18,019 nucleotides of DNA from Pelagophyceae sp. CCMP2097 (GCA_026770575.1 MU657667.1:8294-26312); one strand, 5' to 3'; counted from the first letter of the stretch, positions 1 through 8,249 are shown. Notes: generated from the sequence alone by a model not told the origin. A program made the numbers and translations.

Positions 1-227
1 ACGCAAGGAACGAAGTGGAGCTCCGGGGGGCGTCTATATTGACGTCGAACGCGACTGCGACCTGGGGCGGCCTGGGAGGGGGCGTGGGCGCGGCGGGGGC
101 CTGGGGAGGCTGGAGCGGGTCGGGTCGGATCGAACGGCCCTGAAATTATACCGGACCTTATGACGAGCGGACAGACATTGTCGAGGACGTGGTAGCCCTA
201 GGAGCCCGGGCCCATTATCCACCAGAA
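1..227. other. GC-rich stretch without a recognisable gene
   Basis: A G-rich run (about 60-125) is followed by mixed sequence. The minus strand is open for 62 codons, but its composition is Pro/Arg/Ser low complexity of the kind that GC-rich DNA gives by chance. I see no domain, splice pattern or repeat tying it to the rest of the window. Confidence 0.3.
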
Positions 228-353
228 TACGTTACCGAAAGAATTCATTTTCTCTAAAGTGCACCGCAAAGGCATCGCAAATGCTAATGGTACATCACCG
301 CAAATTTTATGGTACTTCACCGCAAATTTAATGGTACTTCAACCGCAAGTTCA
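228..353 (+). repeat. Dispersed repeat, copy 1, with a 22-bp tandem array
   Basis: A shared block begins with GAAAGAATTCATTTTCTCT and continues through runs of CACCGCAAA. It recurs at 2433-2540 with few differences. Inside it the unit ATGGTACTTCACCGCAAATT is repeated head to tail at 287-308, 309-330 and 331-353, each with one to three changes. The second copy holds only about one and a half units, so the tandem number differs between copies. Non-coding and AT-rich. Confidence 0.75.
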
Positions 354-405
354 ATAGTTGGGCGATAAGGACGGGGGTGTAGAAGGGGTTCAATTTATTC
401 AAATC

Positions 406-896
406 TTCTCCCAATTTGCCTAACAGAAATCGCCAAATTTAGCTATTTTTAGCGCGTGCGTTCGTGCCGCCCCCTCCAGTCGTACTTGCTGCCGCCTCGG
501 AGACCAGCGCGCGAAGAAGAAACTCCCCAAACCGCGAAAAACCAAAAACCACTAAAGGAAGCAAGGGAAGGTCGTACAACTTGGACAGTCGCGATCGGGC
601 ACTGCACAACTTGGACAGTCGCGATCGGGCGCAGTGCCCCATCGCGACTGTCCAAGTTGTACGTACTATCCTTGGCGCCATTCTCGACTTTTAATTTGGG
701 CACTAAGGGTTTAGACTTGATAAACTGATAAATTAAGAAGCTTTCGCAGAGATCCGCCAAAATAAGGGTAGTTCATGAAAAGCCAACAAGCGCCCCCGGG
801 GCATCTCGCGGTAGCGGTTGGCGTGGCGCCACTCATCATTCAAGGACAAAAAAAATTAAACAATTTCCGGTGATAATCTAATTCGACAGTGACTAC
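406..896 (+). mobile_element. Inverted-repeat element 'R4', copy 1
   Basis: This block matches the reverse complement of 9315-9765 over most of its length. The right end is AATTCGACAGT (886-896). The left end near 406-417 is a diverged form of the same 11-mer, which is intact at both ends of the other copy. No protein is encoded, so it would be a non-autonomous DNA element. It contains a long hairpin at 573-664 that differs in sequence but not in pairing from the hairpin of the other copy. The exact left boundary is uncertain by about 10 bp. Confidence 0.6.
573..664 (+). repeat. Hairpin with two competing left arms
   Basis: The 25-bp unit that begins ACAACTTGGACAGTCGCGAT occurs twice in tandem (576-600 and 606-630). 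A single complementary arm follows at 636-664. Either left arm can pair almost perfectly with the one right arm, so two mutually exclusive stems of about 23 bp are possible. The corresponding site in the other R4 copy (9540-9600) has one left and one right arm with a different sequence. Confidence 0.8.
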
Positions 897-904
897 AAGG
901 GTGG

Positions 905-1388
905 CACCCTGTAATTGTAGGGCTTTGCCCAAGGGTGGTGAAAGATTTGATGAATGTCTTGGTTGTTGGGCCTTTTCAACTACTTGAGCCGTGGGAATTC
1001 CTGAGGTGGGTGTTGTGTGTTGGGACTACAAAGCAGACTGAGAGTGCGGAGCACGACTCCCCCTGGGGCGCGGGCATCAAGGTGGACATAGGGCGTTTTA
1101 AAATGAAGGCCCGGGTCCTTTACAATATTCAGACTTAACGCTGGCTCCGCTGCCCTCGGCCGGCTGCGCCGGCCGTCGCCCGGAAGTCGCCTTTGCCCTG
1201 GGGCCTGACACCGGGGTGGGCGTTTCGCAGAGGAAGAGGCCGCACGTTGGGGTCGGCACCATCGTCGACGATCGTCGTCGACTCGCTGTTTGCGACCGGC
1301 GCGGCGCCTGGGGCCGCGTCGGCGTCGATCTCGAAGGGGTCGTCGTGCGCGTGAGGGCGTCGAGTGCACCGCGCTGTCGGCCTTGCTG
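905..1388 (-). repeat. Duplicated block 'R5', copy 1 (includes the 3' end of a coding remnant)
   Basis: About 480 bp that match the reverse complement of 6949-7425 with only scattered substitutions. The block runs from AATTGTAGGGCT through AT-balanced sequence into GC-rich sequence. The GC-rich part contains the C-terminal codons of the minus-strand remnant described at 1135-1970. It lies directly next to R4 copy 1, in the same order and orientation as the two blocks have around 6949-9765. Confidence 0.85.
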
Positions 1389-1970
1389 CCCGGCGCCGCC
1401 GCGCCAGGCTGGTGCTTGGGGGAGCGGTGGCATCGACCCGCCGCACGTCGTCTGCGCCGGCGCCTCTAAGGCCAGTGACGCAACCGGACGCTGGCCTCGC
1501 TTGGCCTCCTTTGCCCGTCCGCCGGGTAGACGTGCCGCCTGTGCCGTAGAGCCGGTCGCCCATCTGCCGCGTAGAGGGTTCGCGGCGGCGGTGCGTGGAA
1601 TCCTGCTTGCGTCTGCGCATGCGCCTTGAGGCCTACGCCGCGCGTCGCGCGGGCGGCTTCCGGCGCGGCCGCGCAAGGGCGCCGGGAACGCGCGGGGGTC
1701 GTCGGAGATGGAATATGCGAGCGAGTCGCGCGCCCGCTGCGCCACTTCGCCCACGGACCGCTCAAACTGCTGCAGCGCCTCGCCGATCTTCTGCTCCTGC
1801 TCCCACCGCGCCGCGTCCAGGTCGCGGCCCATGGCGCCGACCTGGCGCCGCGACCTCGTGGACCTCGAGGAAGACTTCCGCGGCCCGGCACCAGCGTCGC
1901 CGCCATGCGTTCCACGAGTTTCGTGCGGAACGCGACGCGCGCGAGCATCGGCCACGCAACGTCGCCGCTG
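1135..1970 (-). pseudogene. Minus-strand coding remnant, unknown protein, probably spliced or broken
   Basis: I do not recognise this protein. Three coding-like pieces lie in order on the minus strand. The first (1962-1892) reads GDVAWPMLARVAFRTKLVER and on to MAATL. The second (1841 to about 1690) is amphipathic and helical, with GRDLDAARWEQEQKIGEALQ followed by QFERSVGEVAQRARDSLAYS. The third ends at the TAA at 1137-1135 and is acidic, with DDPFEIDADAAPGAAP. Pieces 1 and 2 are in different frames and would join in phase 0 if 1891-1842 (GTGCCG to GCCAG, 50 nt) is a small intron. The stretch between pieces 2 and 3 is low-complexity and its structure is unresolved. No start is convincing. The 3' part is duplicated at 6990-7202, where it has an in-frame stop. 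It may be a live exon cluster or a pseudogene. Confidence 0.35.
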
Positions 1971-2032
1971 CGTCGCTGCCCTGCCTCGGGAGTTCAGCGC
2001 ACCACGGGGGTAATGGGATCTTTCGTGTGCTA

Positions 2033-2396
2033 GAGTAAAGGTCAATTTAAGAATCTGGTCAATTTAAGAACCGACGAAAAAATCGTCAAAATACGTTTAA
2101 TATCTCAATAAGGCATTTATAAGACCCAATTAAAATCCAATAAATCCCTTATTGGGATATTATCCGGCTCCAGGGGCCCGGTTCTTAATCTGACCGGCGT
2201 TTTTTTAGGAACAGATGGTCGGTCCGGACTCTGCCTATGCTAAATTTCTCACAGAGGTCCTCCGCGGACGCCATGATTTGGGGGTGGGTGGAGGGGACCC
2301 AGACGCGTCCCCTGGCAGCGTCAAAACTGCAAACAACGGCGTCGCCGGGCCGCTGATTTTATTTCGCTTAGCCGGTTCTTAAATTGACCTTTACTC
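2033..2396. mobile_element. MITE, family 1, copy 1 (364 bp)
   Basis: The terminal inverted repeats are perfect: GAGTAAAGGTCAATTTAAGA at 2033 onward, and its complement ending at 2396. They are flanked on each side by TA (2031-2032 and 2397-2398), as expected of a TA target-site duplication of the Tc1/mariner type or a related superfamily. The subterminal motif GTCAATTTAAGAA is repeated inside the left end. No transposase is encoded. A second copy with the same internal sequence is at 4663-5024. Confidence 0.9.
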
Positions 2397-2432
2397 TATG
2401 CCAGCCTACAATTGTATGGGTTATATAGGTTT

Positions 2433-2540
2433 ATACGCTACCGACTCGGAAAGAATTCATTTTCTCTTAAGTGCACCGCAAAGGCACCGCAAATGCTAAT
2501 GGTATATCACCGCCAAAATTTATGGTACTTCACCGCTGCT
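2433..2540 (+). repeat. Dispersed repeat, copy 2 (matches 228-345)
   Basis: It carries the same GAAAGAATTCATTTTCTCT core and CACCGCAAA runs as the first block, and begins about 35 bp outside the right end of the first MITE. It is shorter than copy 1 in the 22-bp tandem part and breaks off at CACCGCTGCTGCCC. Confidence 0.7.
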
Positions 2541-3331
2541 GCCCAAGGGGTAGCCACAACGCGAAACAAAGCTAGGGCCGGTCCTGCGGGACCAAGGCAC
2601 GTCGATAGGGCCATTCAGCACCCCATTCCGACGAGAACTGACCGATATCCTTGACCCTCCATAAGACAACGCCGTCGTCTCCAAAATATGCAGATCAGTT
2701 CGATAGGATATAAGTTTGATCTTGTCCGATGGACACGATGGGATATGAATCCGATAGGGTATCACTTTGAGCTGAAGCTCTTTAATGCAACCTTATTGCG
2801 AGGGGAGTTATCGAAGAAAACACGATTTAGTGTCGGAGCGGTTTTAGTGATCTGGGCGCGACCCGCGCGAGCGTGCGTAAACGCGCAGCCAAAAACTCCT
2901 TTTGGGGAAAACGGGGAAACGTGCCCTTTTTTGTTCAATTCCTACTTGCCCGGGTCCTCCCGCGACGAGTACGACAATTTTTACAGCGGCGTTTGGACGA
3001 TTCGATCGGGCTCGCCAAGATCTACACCGCAGGCCAGCTAACTCAAATTTGATTTCCTAGTAGTTATGTTGCATTTCTACTTGCTCCATCCACAATTACT
3101 GAAATGGTAATTGCACTGTAATTACCAGGTAAATGGGTATTTGCCTGGTATTTTTATGATATTACGATGATATTACAATGGAATTACTATGTAATTACTG
3201 TAATTATAGACCCCCAAATCAATTGCACTGTAATTGCCCACCCACAATACCACCTCCTTGCTCTCTCTCCATTTCCTATCGGTTTGTCGATTTCCTATCG
3301 GTTAGTTAGGACTTAATTTGATAGTTTCTTT
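2541..3331. other. Intergenic stretch, no convincing gene
   Basis: Mixed-composition sequence. The longest open frame (2688-3041, plus) has no recognisable domain and is not supported by composition. Visible structure: an AT-rich segment (about 3095-3235) dense in GTAATTAC/TAATTAC palindromes; a small hairpin at 3124-3151 with arms TACCAGGTAAAT and ATTTGCCTGGTA; and a doubled GATTTCCTATCGGTT motif at about 3270-3304 just before the foldback element. Confidence 0.5.
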
Positions 3332-3618
3332 CAGCCCAAATCAAATCAGCCTCCATTGCCGTTATATTTTTTTAAGGGCCGTTATGGTGAATTTATTGCG
3401 TTTTCAATCAAGTCCAAGTTATCGACGATATATTTTTGCGATATCCTATCTACCCTTATCAACGGACATCGTAGGAGGCCCAGCTTGAGGGAGGTCTTTC
3501 GACGGCCACATGAGGGGGCGCCCCCTCATGTCATCGCCGTAAGACTTCCCTCAAGCTAGGCCACCTACGATATCCGGTGATAAGGCTCTGGTAAGATATT
3601 GGCCCAAATTAATTTATT
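3332..3618 (+). mobile_element. Foldback element 'R2', copy 1
   Basis: It starts CAGCCCAAATCAAATCAGCC and shares ordered blocks with 5995-6280 and, reversed, with the right half of 10304-11042. Shared blocks include TCAAGTCCAAGTTATCGACG and GGACATCGTAGGAGGCC. The centre is a long imperfect hairpin, with arms about 3467-3505 and 3537-3572, closing on a perfect 24-bp palindrome of ACATGAGGGGGC and its complement (3508-3531). It has no coding capacity. Its right end (AAATTAATTTATTA) is not the complement of its left end, so this copy may be one half of a longer symmetric element. Confidence 0.75.
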
Positions 3619-3788
3619 ACAAGAGCGCACCGGAGGCACACACAGGCCCCGAAGTTTTTATGAACAAGTGCTCGTGGTGGTATTTTACCATGGTATTTTT
3701 TCAACGGCCGTCACCAGGCTCCAGGTCGAACAATGACGATGTCCTCGCAGTGCGCCCATGGAGCGTCGGCGGCGGGGTGCACGAGAGC
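3619..3788. other. Spacer between the foldback element and the minus-strand gene
   Basis: Short intergenic sequence downstream of the possible minus-strand gene. No repeat or signal is clear apart from two nearby TGGTATTTT motifs at about 3680-3702. Confidence 0.4.
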
Positions 3789-4320
3789 CTATTGAAATAG
3801 AGCGCATTCGCTGAAAATTGGCCCATAACCCAAATGTACTTCAAAGAAGTCCTCATATATTGGTCTCACCGACGGCGAGCTTCGCGTGAAGATCTGGAGC
3901 GTCTCGAGGTCCCGAGCGCGCTGCGAGGCGGAGGTGAGCTCCGACGCTCCCAGCCGGCCTCTGACCCTCCTCAAATTTAAGCCGCGAGAGCCGCCGGAAG
4001 ACAGCACTCGAACGAAGCGGCGCCACCCACAGCCTCAACCGCCACCGCACCAGCGGAGGGTCCGGCCCGGCCAAAACCAGCCGGTCACCGCCGCGAAGGT
4101 GGACCGTGCGCCCGTTCTGCAATCCACGCAGTCCCAAACGGCGACGCGTCCCCACCGATTAGACGACAGCGCGCGGGCCCGCCAAAGCCGCGAGCGGGTC
4201 TGCGATTGCGCCGGGCACGTCGGAGGGCGCAGGATCGTCGGCGAGCTCGTGCCGGTGAGCGGGCTCGTGCACGTGCACGAGCACGCGCTCGACGTCCTCG
4301 GCCTTCGACTCTTCAGCCAT
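3789..4320 (-). CDS. Possible minus-strand gene, hypothetical protein, spliced or frameshifted
   Basis: Unrecognised protein. The ATG at 4320-4318 sits in a good eukaryotic context (GCCGTGATGG) and opens a frame reading MAEESKAEDVERVLVHVHEP. That frame closes at about 4159. A second coding-like piece in another frame begins near 4117, after TGGATTGCAG, a good acceptor, with NGRTVHLRGGDRLVLAGPDP. A third piece in yet another frame, with ASQRARDLETLQIFTRSSPS then EDFFEVHLGYGPIFSECALF, ends at the TAG at 3791-3789. This needs at least two introns or indels. The donors cannot be fixed from the sequence. Plus-strand frames over the same span are Arg-rich and look like shadows. The alternative is a decayed gene. 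Confidence 0.3.
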
Positions 4321-4525
4321 CACGGCAGCCCAGACGGCGAGTCTGGCCGGAAGAAAGACGGGTGCCTGTCGGCCCGAGCAAAGCGCGTTTTCGTAGCTCC
4401 CCGCCCGTGACAACGAAGTCTACGGTTGGGACCCGCCGACAAAGGTCCACCCGAGACGCCAGTCACACAATCTCTTCGCTGACACAGATCCTCGCGGATT
4501 GACCCGGCGACGGACAGACGGAAAT

Positions 4526-4548
4526 ACAGACAGACAGACAGACAGACA
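4526..4548. repeat. (ACAG)n microsatellite
   Basis: Roughly six tandem CAGA units lie in the spacer upstream of the minus-strand gene. Just beyond, at about 4576-4637, two imperfect inverted copies of GGCCCCGAAGGGCCCTGA form a small hairpin-prone region. Confidence 0.85.
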
Positions 4549-4662
4549 AAATTGCCCCTGGTAATCCTTCAATCAAAGGCCCCGAAGGGCCCTGACCGTA
4601 AGCTGACGTTGATCAAACGGATTCAGGCCCCTTCGGTTCCTGAACTAAAAGCGGCTGATCTA

Positions 4663-5024
4663 GAGTAAAGGTCAATTTAAGAACCTGGTCAATTTAAGAA
4701 ATGAAGAAAAAATCGACAAACGACGTTCAATATCTCAATAAGGCATTTATAAGTCCCAATTAAAATCCATTAAATCCCTTGTTGGGATATTATCCGGCTC
4801 CAGGGGCCCGGTTCTTAATCTGACCGGCGTTTTTTTTAGAACCGATGGTTGGTCCGGACTCTGGCTATGCTAAATTTCTCACAGAGGTCCTCCGCGGACG
4901 CCATGATTTGGAGGTGGGTGGAGGGGACCCAGGCGCGTCCCCTGGCAGCGTTAAACCGCAAACAGCGGCGTCGCCGGGCCTCTGATTTTTTTCGCTTAGC
5001 CGGTTCTTAAATTAACCTCTACTC
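4663..5024. mobile_element. MITE, family 1, copy 2
   Basis: It is co-linear with 2033-2396 along its full length, including the inner CTCACAGAGGTCCTCCGCGG block, with only scattered substitutions and one- to three-base indels. The left end is intact and preceded by TA (4661-4662). The right end has decayed (AATTAACCTCTACTC) and the right-hand TA is lost. It therefore looks older or less constrained than copy 1. No coding capacity. Confidence 0.88.
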
Positions 5025-5445
5025 CTCTTTACCAAAACCGAAGATCTAAATCGGCCCAGGTCCTTGCAACGGGGATTTCGCGTCGACGGGCGGTGCTAAG
5101 GGGTGTTGGAAACAGGGCGGGTCGACGCGCGGTGGCGTCTACTTGGGCCTGGTCAAAAAAAGTTTGGCGCTACCGCCCTCGTCGCGGCGCTGTAGGCGCT
5201 CCAGCTGGGGCGCGCGTAGGGGACCTCAGTGTCTCTCGGAGCGCTTCCCGCAAGGGCGGTCGCGGCTGTTTCGACGGCGCGGCCGACACCACCCGACACT
5301 CGCACCGTCCCTGGCGCGCAGCCCCGGCGCGCATCCCCGTAGTCGCGCGGGCGGGCGCGAAATCGCCGTGGCAAGGAATGGGGCCGATTTAGGAAGTCGA
5401 AAAGCTTAAAGAGTATTTCTAAAGTGGGCTGCCCTGAAAAAAGGT
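5025..5445. other. GC-rich stretch, no convincing gene
   Basis: About 350 bp of GC-rich sequence bounded by a short inverted repeat, TAAATCGGCCC (5047-5057) and GGGCCGATTTA (5381-5391). Open frames of up to 99 codons exist on both strands, but all are Arg/Gly/Ala low complexity and none looks more coding than the others. The bounding repeat could mark another small element, or be chance. Confidence 0.3.
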
Positions 5446-5449
5446 TTTG

Positions 5450-5920
5450 GGGGACCTCTTCAATCTCGGCAAGGCCAGCCGCTCAACGCCCAGGCGTGGC
5501 AGAAACCCGCGCCGATGCTGCTGCAGCGCGGAGAGCTCGCCGCGCGCGGCGTCGCTGCCGCCACATCGCGCGCCGCCTCGGCGCCGCCCCAGAGGCTGCG
5601 GATGCCCGACTTGTCGGCGCGGAGCGGGCGTGGCGCGCCATCCTCGGCCTCGCCGACGCGCCGCCCGGCGCCACGGCGCGCCTCGCGGCCATGCTCCAGC
5701 TCCGCGGTCGCGCCACCGCCGTCTATCAGCCCACCCACGCCACGCTCGCGCACTTCCTTGAGGCTGCAGACCTCGCACCCGACGAGCCCTCGACGTGGGC
5801 CGCGCCGACCCGCCCGCGGACGAGAGCGCCGTGGAAGGCGACTCGAAAGAGTGGCACTGCCGAGGCCACCACCGTCGCTCCACTGGTGGGGCCGAAGCTC
5901 GCGGCCACGCCAACTTATAA
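5450..5920 (+). pseudogene. Plus-strand coding remnant, Ala-rich helical protein, one frame break
   Basis: Unrecognised. From about 5565 one frame reads like a real helical protein: IARRLGAAPEAADARLVGAE, then RAWRAILGLADAPPGATARL, then LAHFLEAADLAPDEPSTWA near 5798. Beyond that the same frame turns into low complexity. The +2 frame instead becomes coding-like (PADESAVEGDSKEWHCRGHH) and stops at TAA 5918-5920. One indel, or a tiny intron near 5795-5815, would join them. The start is unclear, since upstream codons are Ala/Arg low complexity. The original frame runs into the foldback element at 5995, so its apparent length is not meaningful. It is probably the C-terminal part of a gene, broken or with its 5' exons missing. 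Confidence 0.35.
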
Positions 5921-5994
5921 AACATGCACCGCGCTCCGCGCACCGGCCTCTTTCATGCTCCCGGGAGACACAGGCCCGTTCTCGAGCAGATGCG

Positions 5995-6280
5995 CAGTCC
6001 AAATCAAATCGGCCTTTAATGCCGTTAACATTTTTCAAGTGCCGTCCTGGTGGTTTATTGCGTTTTTATTGCGTTTTAAATCAAGTCCAAGTTATCGACG
6101 ATATATTTTGATGATAGCCTCAACCCTACACATCGGACATCGTAGGAGGCCTGGCTAGAGGGGGATCCTACGACGGCCACATGGGGGGGCATGTTAGCGT
6201 CGTAAGCTCCCTCTAGCTGGGCCTCCTGCGATGTCCGGTGGTAAGGCGCTGGTAGGATATTCGGCCAAATTAATTTATAA
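5995..6280 (+). mobile_element. Foldback element 'R2', copy 2
   Basis: It begins CAGTCCAAATCAAATCGGCC and follows copy 1 (3332-3618) block by block to AAATTAATTTAT. The hairpin arms are about 6132-6174 and 6199-6239. The tip, CACATGGGGGGGCATG, has lost the perfect palindrome of copy 1. It lies 75 bp after the stop codon of the coding remnant at 5450-5920, so it could form the 3' flank of that gene. Confidence 0.8.
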
Positions 6281-6948
6281 ATAACGGCTGATCTAATTTA
6301 GAGTGTGCGACGCGTGGACCAGACCTTCCGCGCTGGGATCGCTAAATCACTTTAAAAGCTCCAGAAGTGAGTGCTTTAAATAGGCCTATTAAAACGCAAG
6401 AAAAGCGGCAGTCTCTAAATTCGGCCCTCTTAAAAGCACTGGAACGATCGGCCACATTGCCGATTGCCACAATCCGAGGCAAATCGAGGTCCAAAATTTT
6501 CTGGCGGCAAAATCAAAAAAAACGAAAATGCCGCATTGCAGAAAAAATAGTGGGTTTTGGGCTCCATTTAATACAGAACTGGGTTAATAACCTTAATTCC
6601 GCATGTATTTGCTGGATATTTTTATTTTACTTCGTTTCTGAAAATTTGAAGAAGTCAAAAAGTTGTTAGCAAACTGCTGATCCGAAATGACGAACCGAGA
6701 ATTGTCGTTAATTTTTGCCGCAAGATCCGGTCTGGCAAAGATCGTAGACAACTTCCGTTTTAAATTAAAATTACTTATTTCAAAGCCAAAAAAATCAGAT
6801 AACATTCAGCTTAAAAAATACCTGGAATGACTTGCTAAAATGAATTTTAAAATTTTTGTTTTATTCCTGAACAGCAATCTCGGAAGAAGGCCAGATTTTG
6901 GACCCTGGGTCAGTAAGGTTAATCGAAACGTTCGACGCGCCATGCCAT
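6281..6948. other. AT-rich gene-free stretch
   Basis: Composition drops sharply to AT-rich. Open frames of 100 codons (plus, 6367-6669) and 70 codons (minus, 6593-6805) exist, but both are Lys/Asn/Phe-rich without motifs and look like chance frames. CACTTTAAAAGCTCC at about 6349-6363 matches the inner end of the inverted-repeat element at 7435-8064 and may be a relic of that family. Confidence 0.5.
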
Positions 6949-7425
6949 AGCAAGGCTGACAACGCGGTGCAGTCGACGCCCTCATCGCGCACGACAACTC
7001 CTTCTAGATCGACGCCGACGCGGCCCCAGGCGCCGCGCCGGTCGCAAACAGCGAGTCGACGACGATCGTCGACGATGGTGCCGACCCCAACGTGCGGCCT
7101 CTTCCTCTGCGAAACGCCCACCCCGGTGCCAGGCCCCAGGGCAAAGGCGACTTCCGGGCGACGGCCGGCGCAGCCGGCCGAGGGCGGCGGAGCCAGCGTT
7201 AAGTCCGAATATTGTAAAGGACCCGGGCCTTCATTTTAAAACGCCCTATGTCCACCTGGATGCCCGCGCCCCAGGGGGAGTCGTGCTCCGCACTCTCAGT
7301 CTGCTTTGTAGTCCCAACACACAACACGCACCTTGGGAATTCCTACGACCCCAAGTAGTTGAGAAGCCCTAACAACCAAGACACTTCATCAAATCTTCAA
7401 CCACCCTTGGGCGGAGCCCTACAAT
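6949..7425 (+). repeat. Duplicated block 'R5', copy 2 (inverted relative to 905-1388)
   Basis: Nearly full-length inverted match to 905-1388. Identity is highest across the GC-rich half and the adjoining TTTTAAAATGAAGGCCCGGG segment, and lower near the outer AT-rich end. It ends directly at AATTCGACAGT (7423-7433), the same 11-mer that ends the R4 element. Confidence 0.85.
6990..7202 (+). pseudogene. Duplicated C-terminal coding fragment with a premature stop
   Basis: In the frame that matches the acidic C-terminus of the remnant at 1135-1970, this copy has TAG at 7005-7007, where the other copy has the Glu codon of DDPFEIDADA. After that it continues IDADAAPGAAPVANSESTTI and on to the shared TAA at 7200-7202. 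Nearly all other codons are preserved, so the duplication is recent. This copy has no upstream exons of its own and is taken as a non-functional fragment. Confidence 0.6.
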
Positions 7426-7434
7426 TCGACAGTA

Positions 7435-8064
7435 GACAGCTTCACTTTTTTCAAGGAGCTTTTCAAGCTACTTTAAAAGTTGCCAAAAGTATGTATTTGC
7501 AATTAAAGTTGCTTTAAAAGCTCTACTTTCCAAGCTGAACTTTAAAAGTGGAGCTTTAAAAGTTGCTTGAAAGTTGCTTGAAAGTTGCTTGAAAGTCCGG
7601 GGCGTTTGCAACGTCTCTACCTGGCACCGGGCGCGGAGCTCACCGCGCGCCGCGCGCTGCGGCACGCTAGCCCGCGCGGCGATGCACTACGCGCCGCGTC
7701 CCTACACTTCGCCCGAGGCGCGCGCGGGGCCATCACGGCCGCCTCGCGGCGCGGGCGCGCCGCGTCGACGCCGCGGGCGCGCCGCGTCGACGACGCGCTC
7801 GTCGCGGGCATGCGCTGGCGCCCTACGACGCGCTCCGCGGCGCGCAGTTCGTAACGTTACGTCGCCGTTGAATGCAAATTATAATGCAAGTGCGTTTTAT
7901 TTTCCTTCATCGAGTCTGACGGATCTGAGCGCGCGGGGCGCATCGGCGTCGGAAGGAGATGCGCAAAGTACAGTCGGCTTGGCTCTTGCTCGTTAAAGCG
8001 CTGTAGGCGACATTATGCAAATGCGTCAGTCAACTTTAAAAGCTCCTTAAAAAGTGAAGCTGTC
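7435..8064. mobile_element. Inverted-repeat element with a GC-rich core (630 bp)
   Basis: The ends are GACAGCTTCACTTTTTTCAA (7435 on) and the complement of GACAGCTTCACTTTTTAAGG ending at 8064. This gives arms of about 30 bp with one gap, flanked by TA on both sides (7433-7434, 8065-8066). Similarity reaches a few bases further out (CGACA.TA), so the true end may be 7427/8072. The outer parts are AT-rich with repeated CTTTAAAAG motifs and a triple 11-bp tandem AGTTGCTTGAA (7561-7593). The core, 7600-7855, is strongly GC-rich and exon-like, with a 22-bp tandem duplication at 7751-7794. No transposase is seen. It is probably a MITE that carries a captured fragment. Confidence 0.7.
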
Positions 8065-8105
8065 TAGTGTCGGCCCATGCAGGAGGGCATGCGCAGAAAA
8101 AGTAC

Positions 8106-8249
8106 TACTTTGGAGCATCGAGCCTCAGCTCCCCAGGCGTGGACATGGTCACGGCCGACGGCGTTGGAAAGTGAAGAAGCAGGGTTTTCGGAATCCGGCG
8201 GCCGTGACCATGTTCACGCCGGGAGAGCTGAGTTCTATGCCGCCAAAGT
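8106..8249. repeat. Long hairpin H1 of a three-member family
   Basis: The left arm contains CTCAGCTCCCCAGGCGTGGA and CATGGTCACGGC. The right arm (from 8201) is its imperfect complement and ends ...CGCCAAAGT. Stem of about 45 bp. The inner part (GCGTTGGAAAG to TTTTCGGAATCC) is also shared with H2 and H3. Confidence 0.85.

Noticed and set aside
573..664. CRISPR-like array because of the repeated 25-bp unit
   Set aside because: Only two units with a 5-bp spacer and an inverted third; eukaryotic context and no cas genes.
5047..5391. Possible small transposable element bounded by TAAATCGGCCC / GGGCCGATTTA
   Set aside because: An 11-bp inverted pair over 345 bp is weak evidence alone; no second copy and no clear target-site duplication.
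6367..6669. 100-codon plus-strand frame in AT-rich sequence
   Set aside because: Lys/Asn/Phe-rich, no motif, no related copy, and an overlapping frame on the other strand is equally good.
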